DNA of 64,000 bases, from contig JASFXZ010000001.1 of the NCBI GenBank assembly GCA_032209605.1, positions 682,001 to 746,000 on the forward strand. The letters run 5' to 3'. The first letter of the stretch is position 1. Each line of letters opens with the position of its first letter. Of the stretch, positions 46,220 to 58,055 are shown piece after piece. Source of the stretch: Mactromeris polynyma. Its lineage: Eukaryota; Mollusca; Bivalvia; Venerida; Mactridae. The notes under the pieces were generated by a model. That model made no database searches and was not told the DNA's origin. It saw only the letters and a program-made list of their open reading frames with translations. The translations under genes and the position numbers were made by a program.

Positions 46220-48730
46220 AACAAGAACTAACGTTTCCATATATAGAATCATGCATTTTATTGTGTAGTCATTTGGTGTATCAAGTTGTATCCTTCGTAT
46301 TTTAATTACATGTAGTTCAATGTTACTGGTTTAAATAGTTTAACAATATGCTATGTGCATGTATATGTAGATTTCACATAAAATATGAAATATGTTATAT
46401 GTATTAATCAGTTTTGTAAATAAAGAAAACAAATGTAACCTTTATTCACTTGTACTTATTCATTCAAATTGTTGTATACGATGCACCTAACAGCCTTATA
46501 TAGTGGAATAACACTAATTACAAACACCGACCTCAATATAGTCACCTCTAAATCATGGCTGCGGAAAATCATACGAATCCAAATCCATTGGATGGAAGTC
46601 CCGAGCCGCCAATAATGCAGAGCCCTATACTAAAAAAATGGCAATCGACAAACGGATCAATAACGTTACGCCCGAGCGCGCCCGAAAAGCGACTCATTTT
46701 CTGTCCATCCAAGATGGCGGATTTATATAGAATATATAGAGGGTCACCGAGTGCATCTTGTCTGGATGAGCGCACCTGACTACTAGCGCCATTGACCGAT
46801 TTTGTGTTCCTCAAAACATGACTTTATTTAAAAAGTCTAAGACAACAGCCAATTCTAACTCTTAGTCTAAAATAGTTATCATCAGGATTTTTATTATGCA
46901 ATGTAAAGTGGCATGTGCTGAACTACTCATTCCCCGCGTAGTGTACTGTCGTACTTTGACCTTGGGGAAATTGGGTCAATTGCACAGCATCTGAAATGTA
47001 GCGTAGATACTATGACATTGAGATCAAGCCTAAGGCCAAGAAAAGTGTGTGTGTTCGTGTATTCTGTATAGCAGGGGTCAAGGTTCTCTCTGTAACAACA
47101 GACGACAAGACTTATTTGACGTATAACGTTTATTTACAATGCCCAGTTCTCGAATAATATTACAGAACTATGATTTATTGATGCGCTATATTTGGGTATA
47201 TGTGAGTACAGCTCAAGTCGTTTAAAAGCATATTTGGGGAATAGTGCATAGCTAGATAACGACTTGAAAAGTACTACATCTACTCCAAATAAAGCACATC
47301 TTACAAAACTATAATTAAATACCTAAATAAAATATAGTGATTAGACAAGAAATATTCTAAATCATTTAATACTTACAATAAGCGATGAATAAGAGCGATA
47401 TTGTAAAAGTTATAGACAGTTAAATGTATCTAACATTTACAATGAGAACATCGTATATTAATACCTCAAACATTATACTTATGTCTTACACATCTTACAC
47501 TGGCATGAGAATAATAACAAATATCAGAATTAATTAAATGTTCATTCATTTTAAAAAGCAAAAATAGAAAAAATGTAAAATGTAAAATATTAAGTTGCAC
47601 AACATAACAGTAAAAACACATGAAAAGACTTGTTTAAGTATAATGTTAATTTACAATGCCCAGTTCTCGAATGATACCGAGCATTGAAAATGCCTTAAAA
47701 TTACTTAAAGGTCTTCGAGTCAAGCTTGTCACTGGAAGTTTCTTAAAAACAGGTAGTTATACACTAGGTTTTAGTAAAGAATTCTGTTGATCTGCGTAAT
47801 TTTGAAAGAGAGAGAATAATTTGTTACAGGGAACGCCACATACATAAGACACTCCACACAGACCCCCGGGAAAACAACTACCATAAAATATAAAGCATTT
47901 GAGTAGGCTCAAAGGAACATACGTAAGGGAACAGGGGCGCAAGGAAGTGCCTGGCCGACCATAAGGGATAACTAAGAGGCTAATAGGGGTGGATTAATGG
48001 ATGGAAAATATCACAGCACAGATTAAGACAGCTGGCAACAACAGGCCGAAAATAACATGAACACTATATAAAGTGAAAGATTTGCACAGGGGGAAGGGAA
48101 TTTTAACATATATGACAATACAAAAAGAAATAAAACCATACAGATAGTTACAGCCTTGGAACTTTTACTGAAAATACTTGGGGTAAAATCGATTTAACAG
48201 CTAGCTAACTACACACTTTATCTCTGTATGGTCATTGATTTCTAACAATACAATACAATAGTGTTTTATTGGCAATACAAGGCCTCCGGTCCAAATTACA
48301 AACAATTCTGCATGATATTTCAAGTATAAATATAGAAATCAATATCGTTTGATCATTTCTACTTGGATAAATATGATATGTGGCAATAAGAAAAGTCTAT
48401 GAAAATATAACATTTTAGAACATACTAAAATAGCTGTACATGTATATATGTATTATTACAAAAGCATACATATCGCTATCCTATCACATATATATAGTGA
48501 AACAACATGTATATTGTACACATAATGAACATATTTATTTCATATGGATGTAACAGCATATGGTGAATATTCCAATATTAGTTAAGGCAGAACATGTTTA
48601 TATATGTATAAACTAATATTTATCTGTTCACAATTTGTGTACGAACAATTGTTTATAGTATGTTTGACATTTCAATCAAATGGATTTAATTTAAAATATT
48701 GGAGTATAATATTTGGTAATATATTGTAGT
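46220..48730. other. Region between polymerase remnant and LINE fragment
   Basis: Mostly AT-rich. A GC-richer patch at 46550-46800 contains a 74-codon frame (MAAENHTNPNPLDGSPEPP...) with 'caagatggcgg', reminiscent of promoter/first-exon sequence but without homology that I know. A 30-bp direct repeat 'ttacaatgcccagttctcga' occurs at 47136 and 47651. No gene is claimed. Confidence 0.4.
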
Positions 48731-48734
48731 ATAC

Positions 48735-49700
48735 TAAAACGATAGGATTCTGGTAAATAAATGGTTACTAATACTCTTCAATTTTCTAATATAGCGTCTC
48801 TTTTCGCAGATGCACTCACGCAGTGCAAAAATGCTATCTTTTCTTACATCTGCCATAATTTGAATGTTTAATTGTTCACATATTACAGCTCTAAGCCATT
48901 CTGGTTTAAAATAAGTAGTTTTTGATATATTGGACACACTATGAGGAAATGAACTTCACTTTCTATACAATAAATATTTCGTTTGAGGTGGCATGTACAA
49001 AATATATAGTTTATGTCTATATATTCCTCTGACGGCCTTTCTCAATCATTAAACTGTGACCAGAACATCGAAAGTTAGAAAGCATACGCTTCTGTATGAA
49101 TGTTAATGGTAGCAACAGATATCTCTCTGGACCTAATGTGATTTTGAAAAGTTTATAATCGACTGCTTTGGGGGACGACTTATGTCTGAGAATAAGCGTT
49201 GCTGTGCACAGTCTTTCAGTCGTAAAGTAAACATATTTATAAACATATCAATATTACCAACATCGTTAGCTATCCACACATAACCGAAACCATGGCTATA
49301 AAGAAGTGTTTTATACAGGAAGCCCATGTTTGGTGTCCAACTTCGTCAAATCGTCGTAACATTATGTAACACTGTTTCGGATATCTATGTGCTGTCATTC
49401 TAGTCAATTTAGTCCAGTACTTTATACATCTAGTCATGTAGTCTATTGACATAGGAATTCTTCCACATTCGCTTAAATCGAAAAAGTTTGCGACTTTGGA
49501 ATGCAGACACGCAATTCTTTTGCAAAACTGGATATGGACCCGTTCGATTTTGGAACATATTTGATAACACCACAGTTCTGTTGAGTACATTAGCACTGGT
49601 TTAACAATACTGTCAAATAGTTTAAATGCGGCTTTACGAGTAAAAAATCGGAAGTGCTTCTGGTAGCGAAATATAGCATCTACCGCCTTATTGGCTTGTA
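48735..49700 (-). pseudogene. LINE reverse-transcriptase C-terminal remnant
   Basis: On the minus strand: AAFKLFDSIVKPVLMYSTEL, KIERVHIQFCKRI, then RCIKYWTKL, and after a frame change PERYLLPLTFIQKRMLSNFR and a degenerate Cys-rich end (EVHFL region near 48950). This is the post-RT thumb and tail of non-LTR retrotransposons. Frameshifts at about 49300 and many stops beyond 49000; RT catalytic motifs are not present. 5' truncation is typical of LINE insertions. Confidence 0.8.
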
Positions 49701-50668
49701 TTTATAAGACATATAACATATACACATAACGTTGACTAAGTAAGCAGTAACTAATCATTAAAAGCAATTAACCAATTAAAGTCTACCGTTGATAGATCAT
49801 CAGACAGGAATGTACTAAGGCATACATTTATAAATGAACAAGCCATTTGAACAAAGAGGTGATAAAACAAACCATTAGTTAATAATAGGGGCTAAATTTA
49901 CAGAAGCTGTGAAATTTTAAAACCATCTGTTACTAAAGTATAATATTAAAATAAAATAAGGACTATTAAAATATTATAGTTCCTATATTTGAAATGTGTA
50001 TTTCATGACAATAATTTTGATATCAAAATTGATATGATTATAAAATGAATTACATAAAAAGTGAATTTAGTCATTATGCTATAACATTGCTAATTCTGTA
50101 ATAAGAATATGAAGTAAAAATATGAATCATAATACATTCAACAATTGGGATTTATGAAGCGATGCATTTGATATCTGCTGTGTAAATACAAACGTTGAAT
50201 GTCATTTTAAGATATTCCTTCTGTAATGGGCATAATATCTGCGGTAAATGATTGCGGTTGTATTTCAATTTATACGATAATGCGGATAAAATTATAAAAA
50301 AATACCGTTCGAAAGTGAGTTTTTTTCTGAAAAACTAAGCCTTTAATAAACAAACATTTAAATTTATTTTCTTATTTCTTCATATTTTCATGTAGTGAAA
50401 CCACCTTTTGCAAATTTAAGAAAAATCAGAATTTATTAAAACAAGTTAATCTCCTTTATAGCATTGATGCATTAATATTTAAAAAAAAAAATCAGTAAAA
50501 ACCGCTACTGTTAAATGACATGTATTACGTTCTAAATTTGATAGATACACAGCATATAACTATTAATTAGGCGTGTGTAAATCTCATAAAATGTTCACTT
50601 GTCCACGTACTACTTAAATTAATGTCCCTGCATAATATTTCCGTATAATGTATGACTGCCACAAATGT
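49700..50668. other. 3' flank of the fucosyltransferase
   Basis: AT-rich sequence. It contains the probable 3' UTR of the minus-strand fucosyltransferase; no other feature recognised. Confidence 0.4.
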
Positions 50669-51832
50669 TTATGTTTCTTTCAAATCAGTTGCTTTTTCAC
50701 ATGTCCCTATCCATTCCTTAACATTTCTGTAAGTGTTTCTATTTTTCTCTAAATTATTTAATTTGTCACAAATATGACAATGTGCATCTCTGGACACGAT
50801 AGATTGTTCTGATACTTCATACCTATCTTTTATTTTCAGATATTGAATGAATTCTTGTTCATTTTCACTTAATTCTTTAAGAAACTCACTCAACGCTTTG
50901 ATGGAGGAAAAGTTTGCAGTATCAATGTACGAGTGAGCTGGTAAATAGTCGCTGTAATTTGTTTTTCCTCTGACAACATTAATCATATCAAATTGGTAAT
51001 ACCGAAAAAACTTCTCAGTAAAGTAGTTCCTACATAATGCATTTTCAAACCCGAGATAAAATTTATATTTCTTTCCTATAACCTCACCAATATTTGTTTG
51101 TACTCGCGATTTGTTTTTTCCACAGTTTCCATAAATATCAACAGTAATATACTTATTTAAGATACGCACGTAGTCATCGCTTTTGCCCACAGAATTACAA
51201 TGACTAACAACCCAGGCCACCTGTCCTGTTTTTTGTCTAAAAATCTCTGAATAATTTCTGTTGGGTCGTATCGTCTTTGTATGTAGCCAACCAGATGGGT
51301 TAAATATATCAGAATCCGGTCGGTAAGTCCATGACCAGTTGAAAGCATTGTGCCAATGAGGACTTGGAGATGCTGTTGTAACAGGCGACTCTAAGGTAAA
51401 GAATACCCATGCTTGGTCAGCATTGCGATTTTCCATTGGTACGGGGGGGTTTTGTCCGATTTTTGGACCATTGCCTATCGAGTATACAACAGCGTTACTG
51501 TTATTAAAATCTTCTCTATTAAATGAAATTTTACAATTCTTGTACTCGCACTGTGACATATCCATATTTCGTAACATCCAACCAGGAGCATTCCACCATA
51601 AAATTGTTTTGTACTCGGTTATTTCATCCATGTGTAACTTAGGATCTATATATGGTGATTGTTCAGCTAAATACACGTCATTCTGGAGATTTCTGGTAAC
51701 AGATAAAGATTCTGTATTCTCAGAGATGTGTGGTTCCGGTGGAACTTGTTGATACAAATATCCAGACATAATGATAACTAATGTTGCAACCAAGACTACC
51801 AGTATTCGAACAAAAACGCTAGATGTATTCAT
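50669..51832 (-). CDS. Alpha-1,3-fucosyltransferase (GT10 family), Golgi type II membrane protein
   Basis: Transfers fucose from GDP-fucose to N-acetylglucosamine-type acceptors on glycans in the Golgi. The 387-residue frame has a short cytosolic N-terminus, one signal-anchor helix (about 8-25), a stem, and a GT10 catalytic domain. Motifs: WVFFTLESP (142-150), FNWSWTYRPDSDIF (164-177), the nucleotide-binding signature FYLGFENALCRNYFTEKFF (258-276), HSYIDTANF (300-308), and a C-terminal CHIC (352-355). Length is normal for the family. Start ATG 51832 lies 8 bp inside an exon whose acceptor (tttttaatttcag, minus strand) ends at 51840, so at least one 5' untranslated exon lies upstream. Which member (FUT4/7/9/11-like) it is cannot be told here. 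It looks intact. Confidence 0.93.
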   Translation of the reverse strand: MNTSSVFVRILVVLVATLVIIMSGYLYQQVPPEPHISENTESLSVTRNLQNDVYLAEQSPYIDPKLHMDEITEYKTILWWNAPGWMLRNMDMSQCEYKNCKISFNREDFNNSNAVVYSIGNGPKIGQNPPVPMENRNADQAWVFFTLESPVTTASPSPHWHNAFNWSWTYRPDSDIFNPSGWLHTKTIRPNRNYSEIFRQKTGQVAWVVSHCNSVGKSDDYVRILNKYITVDIYGNCGKNKSRVQTNIGEVIGKKYKFYLGFENALCRNYFTEKFFRYYQFDMINVVRGKTNYSDYLPAHSYIDTANFSSIKALSEFLKELSENEQEFIQYLKIKDRYEVSEQSIVSRDAHCHICDKLNNLEKNRNTYRNVKEWIGTCEKATDLKET

Positions 51833-52063
51833 ATTCAATCTGAAATTAAAAAAAATAATTTCATAGACAAAATATGCAACAATATAACCATCGCAGCATA
51901 AAAAATGCGAGTTTAGTAAGAACAAGAAAACTACCAGTATTGGAAAAAAACGCTAGATGTATTCATATTCAATCTGAAATTAAAAAAAAAACGTTTTCAT
52001 AGACAAAATATGCAACAATATAACCATCGCAGCACACTAAAGTGCGAGTTCAGTAAGAAAAAG
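51795..52063. repeat. 135-bp tandem duplication covering the fucosyltransferase exon start
   Basis: 51795-51925 and 51930-52063 are near-identical copies, 135 bp apart. Each carries the splice acceptor, the ATG and the first codons on the minus strand. In the upstream copy the frame from its ATG (51966-51964) stops after 11 codons. This gives the gene two candidate acceptors. Confidence 0.85.
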
Positions 52064-53340
52064 AAAAACGCAAAATGTGTCGTTTTAATAAGCGGCGAAG
52101 AACAGCATACACCTAATTACAACATTGAAATATATATTTTCAGAAGATATGAATATTAAATAATTTGTCAAGTGAAAGGTGAAATTTACGTGGGATAACA
52201 TAGAACAACATAGTTGCAAATTGTGCGAAATACAATTATGAAACATGTCCAACTTTCTGGCTCATCGCAAGAATCCCCAGATCTGATCGATATTGGCTCC
52301 ATGCTATAACCGATAATATATACGCCACTTTAAGTCTCATGAACATTATCATTCGCGACTTAATTAGCCACCCCGCTGTGTTAAGCCAGCATGATGAAAT
52401 TGCCTAGGGCTGTAGCCTTTATCTTGATGTATCAGTATGTATGTAGTTGTGTATATTTTGCTTTCGAATATTACATGTATCATAATATATTTGCAACCAA
52501 AACTGTATCTGTTTTCTTCAGGATTCTTTTAGGATACAAGAAATTAACAACAAGATATTATGACTGATAAATACATTGTATTTGGAAGTGATTGACTTGT
52601 TATCTTTATACCTTTGATGTAAGTCATTTTTTATCACAAATGTGTGAAAATACACATGGATGACAAACAGTTGGTTGAAATGTATCACATTTCACACCTT
52701 GTATTGAGACATAATTTTTTAATTGAAAAAAAAATGAAATTGGTAAATGTAAATAAAATATTATATTATGTTATATTGGAATGTTAAGTACTAATACTAC
52801 AATTCACATACTATTATACATATCTTTCACATAAAATATAATCAAGAAGTTTAAGTTAAAATCATGAAGAATTGCAATTGTAATACATTTCTTTCACAAT
52901 TAAATCACCATACATTAAAGTGCTATCGTCATGTTGGGGCGAAATAAAATTAATCTTTAAACAAACAACATTATATGAACAGAACAGAACAGACATTTTA
53001 TTAAGACTTGTACAATGTAAATCGTCTACAACACATACATGTTTATATACATTTTGTCAACGTGACGGTAACTTACTAAGTGCTATTGTACAACAATAAA
53101 AATACATAGGAATAAGTTTACACAATTTAGTTTGAAATAAATCGTCGGAGGTTGAACTAATCATTTATCTTTCAACAGTAAATAAAGTATTCAGTATTAT
53201 ATGAGATGTTAATACAATTATGACAGATTTTTCTATAATTTATAACACCCATTAGCACATTTTTATTTACACTTTAATTTTTGGGGAGAAACGTCCTTGG
53301 GGAGAACGACGGGGAAACATCTGTAAACTTTAACATGTCA
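52064..53340. other. Non-coding stretch
   Basis: AT-rich sequence 5' of the fucosyltransferase; its upstream exon and promoter should lie here or further right, but I could not identify them. No other feature seen. Confidence 0.4.
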
Positions 53341-53353
53341 TTTTCATATCATA

Positions 53354-53945
53354 TTAAACTGTAGACACTGCCTTACACTCTTTCAATAAGTTGATAAGTT
53401 TCTCCCTTTTTCTAACTTTTGTAATCACACCATTTTGTTTTAAGATTTTTTTCAGTTCTTTATCACTAAGATCTTCATAGTTTACAATGTTTGATTCCTT
53501 AAATAATTCATCAGCGTAATGCTGCTCCTCTTCAATTGTTTTCTCAGTTTTCAGTTGCCTCTTTGCAGAAATTCCAGTTGACCAATAATCATCATTCCTA
53601 TTAATATAATTTCGTTTAACACGGTTTTGACATTGTATATACACATGTTCAATCCTTTTCTTTTCCTCACAAGTAACGCGTCCGTGGTAGGGTCTAGTTT
53701 ATTTGATTTAGCTTGATGAATATTTTTAATAACATCATTAACTTTTTCTACACATTGACCCGAAAATCGAGAGAGGGAACCGTATGAGTCTACAAATATA
53801 GGGACGTGGTATAACAACACATGCATATAGGGGGGTGATGTTGTGGGGATGAGATCCTGTTCTGCTACGAATTCCTAGCTCCAGAAAATCTCTCATGAAG
53901 GAATGGACCATGGCATGTACAGTTTGGGCGTTCAACGAAGATGTT
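53354..53945 (-). pseudogene. C-terminal remnant of a repeat-encoded protein with SAP-like motif
   Basis: Minus strand, three overlapping frames read in order: NAQTVHAMVHSF; then YHVPIFVDSYGSLSRFSGQC, VEKVNDVIKNIHQAKSNKLD; then QNRVKRNYINRNDDYWS and a Lys/Glu-rich end with DLSDKELKKILKQNGV followed by KVRKREKLINLLK, which resembles a SAP DNA-binding helix pair. At least two frameshifts. The 'GQxVEKxND....KSNKxD' pattern occurs in multicopy, transposon-associated proteins of invertebrates as I recall, but I cannot name the family. Confidence 0.5.
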
Positions 53946-53994
53946 CAATTGCCTTTAAAAAACAAATATCATATATAGTAATAAGTGACATGTA

Positions 53995-54940
53995 CTTAAA
54001 ACCGCATAAAATTAAATGTTCGTAAGCTTTAAATTCGACACGCTAGATGCATATAGGAGGTGATATTTCAAATCTAATTGATATGTGTATATAATTTTGT
54101 GCTTGATCGAACTCATGGTTATTATTGTAACGTAAAATGTTGCTTAATATGGGCGCTTTGCCCCACCTTACACTATTTGTCGGCACATCAACAACAATTT
54201 AAAAGTTCACGATCTGTTCATATAACCTGCATGCAACTTATTGATATTCATTTTATAAGTTTTATATAAAAGAAATTTCTGTATATTAAAGACTGACACC
54301 TGCCAATTAGACCTTCTGATACCTGGTGTCATATGTGTGGACGACAACATTATCTCTAAGGTGGTGACCAATTAACGATTTCTAGCAGGTGGGGTACACT
54401 TGACAGTTTGTAATGTACTTTCACTTAATATTAGTCGGCTGTATCCTCATTTTTCTTTTCGTCTGAGCAGTACTTTATTTCGCTATTATATATTGAGAAG
54501 TTAATACTAAATATACTAGTACCAGTTAGCTTTGGAGTGTAGTTTTTAAATTTACTAGTTTATTTTTATAACGAATGATTCATACTAATTTATGAATCCG
54601 ACTGAATGATGATAATAAATGAATTATATAAGTTCATGATATGTGTGAAAGATCAAATATACACCACAAATCTTTTAGAACGATGTGTGAGTACTATGAT
54701 ACATGTATATGCTATGTTCAACTTTATGGACCAGTATCTATATATTTACTCTGAATTGAAACAAAATGTTTATCGCAATTGAAATAAAGTTGCTGCTAAA
54801 GAAAATACGAAATGGTCTTCTAGAAGAAATTTAGCGCCACCAGTCTAACTATACACCATAAATCATGGTCCAGCGAACAATATAGCACGCCAGTTAGATT
54901 GAGATAATATCTTAAGTGACCACATGTGGAGATACGGCAC
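53995..54940 (-). repeat. Dispersed repeat block, inverted partner of 39490-40880
   Basis: The reverse complement contains, in order, the segments matching 39495-39760, 40755-40880 and 40300-40525 (landmark 'cctcctatatgcatctagcg' in reverse complement at 54041-54060). Divergence is moderate, with indels. See the partner entry for the shuffled order. Confidence 0.7.
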
Positions 54941-56541
54941 TGTGATCGATATACACATGCAGTTACACTATGAAATAGAAAAAAATGGAAATCATCAGGT
55001 TCAAAGTTAAAAAAGAACCAAAATGAAATAATTTATTTTTCATCAAATTTACTAATTTGTAAAGCTTAAGGAATGAAGATTGTAAAGCCGCTTGCACAAA
55101 TTTAGATTTCATTTTATTTACTGAGATATTGGGTTTTAAACCCGACCAGTCCGTTTTTTCCCTTCTTTGTCTATATAGCCTTGGTTCGTGTCTTCAAAGT
55201 TAAAAGGGACCAAAATGGTATTTCAAAATCTTTCTGAAAAACGGCATATGTATTGCAGAAATGTTAAATTTTCGAAACCGTTTGCACAATTTTGATATCT
55301 CAATCCGTTGTTGAGATGTTAACGATTTCCATGTTCTACAGTTCCCATGTATTTTCCCATTACTCACGTTATCGACGGTGGCTAAGCGAGGCGCTATGAA
55401 AGTTGGGTATGGTTACTGGTGACTAGTAGAGTGTGACCTAACTTTTGTCTCCGGGAACATCGAGTGTCTAAAATCATGCTTAAAATAGTGACTCAGATGA
55501 AGTGAAGATGAAATAGTGATTAAGAATGACGATTTACTTGAAGAAAATAATCATGTTTTTGTTCATACCAACAATGATGAACACAACAATGAAATAACAC
55601 TTATTGAAATAGAAACCGCAATAAAATGTCTAAAGGATAATAAAGCAAGTGGCCACGACGATATTCTTCATGAACACATTAAAGATTCAACTCCTTCCAT
55701 GAAAACTGCTATCCTTAAAAGGTTCAATATTTTATTAAATAGTGGACTTATTGCCAGTGGGGATTATTAATCTGATTTATAAAAGCAAGGGCGAAACAAA
55801 ACAAAACGGAAAACTACCGACCTATCACACTATTTAGCTGTTTGGGTAAGCTTTTCACCAACATTTTAAACATGCGTCTTCAAAAATTATCCGAGAAATA
55901 TAATCTTATAAAAACTTACCAAGCGGGTATAGTAAAGGATATTCTACAGTTTATACTAATCGAGAATTACTGACTACAGTAAAACTTCGAAACCTCGAAC
56001 TGCCATCGGACCTAGCAATTAGTTCGAGCCATCTATTGTTCGAGGCATCTACGGTTGACGCGTATATTTCCTAACTGACAGTTGCCGGTGGAAGTGTACT
56101 AAGTATGTTGAACACACGGCATTTGTTTTCATACTGAATGCACGTCGATCAATAGTCGCAGCATTATTCATAATAATAATAATTAAAAAAGAAATGAAAG
56201 GAAAGCAAAAATGATTCCCTATGGCACCTTGTTCTCATTCGTTTATTCTTATACGCATGAATTGTCTGTCACATAGTACATGTACAGTGGAAACTCTCTA
56301 ATCTAGAAACTCTCCGGTCCGGAAACTTCCTGCACCCGGACAATTTTCTCGGTTTAGTTCCTGCAATACGACATATAAAAAATCCCCCACAGTCCGGGTC
56401 CTCCCTACTCCGGAATCTGAATGAAATGTTCTGTCCGGTTTGTTATTTAACAGGTAAAATCAATCTCCTAAAACCGGACGATAATTTTCCACAAAAATAC
56501 GTCAGATCGTATAATGACTGAGAATTGAGAGAAGGCATAAT

Positions 56542-57343
56542 TATGGTGGCATATTACTGCCACCAGTTAGCATGATAGCGTTCGCGAATTAATTCGTGTT
56601 AACCACTTAATTATTACGATAATTATCTAGCTATCTAGTTAATATTCGTGATAAAAGTTCGGTAAGATAAATATCATACAACTAGAAACAGGCTTGAAAG
56701 TTCCCAGTACTGCCACCTCTTACCTTTTTATGATGTATTACACTAGATTTAAGTGGTAACACGAATCTTATCTAGTTGACCACTTATTATGTTACTTAGT
56801 AACTCAAATTCGCGAATCTTAAGTGAAATTCGCGAATTTGAGTTATTAAGTAACATAATAAGTGGTTAACTAGATAAGATTCGTGTTACCACTTACATCT
56901 AGAAGCCAAAAATGAATAAGTGGTAACACAAATCTTAAGTGAAATTCGCGAATTTGAGTTATTAAGTAACATAATAAATGGTCAACTAGATAAGATTCGT
57001 GTTACCACTTACATGTAGAAGTCAAAAACGCATTTATAAATAAGTGGTAACACGAATCTTAAGTGAAATTCGCGAATTTGAGTTACTAAGTAACATAATA
57101 AGTGGTCCACTAGATAAGATTCGTGTTACCACTTAAATCTAGTGTAATACATCATCAAAGGGTAAGAGGTGGCAGTTCTGGGCACTTTCAAGCCTGTTTC
57201 AAGTTTTATGATATTTATCATACCGAAAATTTATCACGAATATTAACTAGATAGCTAGATAATTATCGTAATAATTAAGTGAATAGCACGAATTAATTCG
57301 CGAACGCTATCATGCTAACTGGTGGCAGTAATATGCCACCATA
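56542..57343. mobile_element. 802-bp foldback element with ~280-bp arms (inner nest level)
   Basis: TATGGTGGCATATTACTGCC at the left is repeated in reverse complement at the right end, and pairing continues with few mismatches for about 280 bp. Exact 6-bp target duplications CATAAT flank it (56536-56541 and 57344-57349). Inside, a ~120-bp block (aagtggtaacac ... gttaccacttacat) occurs three times, and the first block is part of a ~150-bp near-perfect palindrome at 56751-56905 centred near 56825. No coding sequence. Confidence 0.9.
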
Positions 57344-58055
57344 CATAATAATTGAATTGTCTCTATGAATATAGACCATTAGACGAAATCATCGTATGCA
57401 TTAAGTTTTGATGGAAACAAGGTAAGACCGGGTACGAGATGCACTTATTATGTAAACAATTGGAAAACATTAGATGTGAGCGCAGAAAAGGGCCCATTAG
57501 GTACACAAATCACAATTCAATTGTTTTACCCTAGATCATTATTTTCCTCTACGGAAAATCTTTTGAGATGAAGCTATGGTGCACAGCTTTCAGGTATGGC
57601 GTTTTGATAATACATCGTACTAAGTGCATAGCTTGTCAGGTTTCATGGATGGTATAATGTCGCAAAACACCCATACTTAATTTCAGCTATGTTTGAAATC
57701 GTTTGACATGTTGAATGATTCATTGAAATACTTGCTTGAGATTGATATATCCACCTGATGCAATGAAATTATCAAAATATCAATAAAATTCTAAAAATTG
57801 ATATATCTTATACATTTTTTGCACAGTGTAATCTTGCTGTAATGTCTACATCTATTTAAAAATGAACTTGGGGAATTTCCTACACTTTCTATAATGAATA
57901 AACACATTATAATGATAATTTACATAATTAATTTCACATATCATGTATTTTGAATATCGCATTGCAAATCTTCCTTTAATGAAAGGAGCATACATATGTT
58001 GGTCTCTTATAACTTATGATTTTGGGCTATAAATTGAATTTTCAAGTTTACATAC
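57344..58055. other. Interior of the second pogo-like element
   Basis: AT-rich, without transposase homology. Confidence 0.4.

Noticed and set aside
46555..46779. 74-codon frame starting MAAENHTNPN
   Set aside because: Low complexity and no known domain; a similar-sized frame is open on the opposite strand. Kept only as a note in the region entry.
44165..53945. An intact Polinton with the fucosyltransferase as cargo
   Set aside because: Only PolB is recognisable, it is broken, and the candidate terminal repeats are shuffled and partly inside another element. The fucosyltransferase has a host-type splice acceptor.
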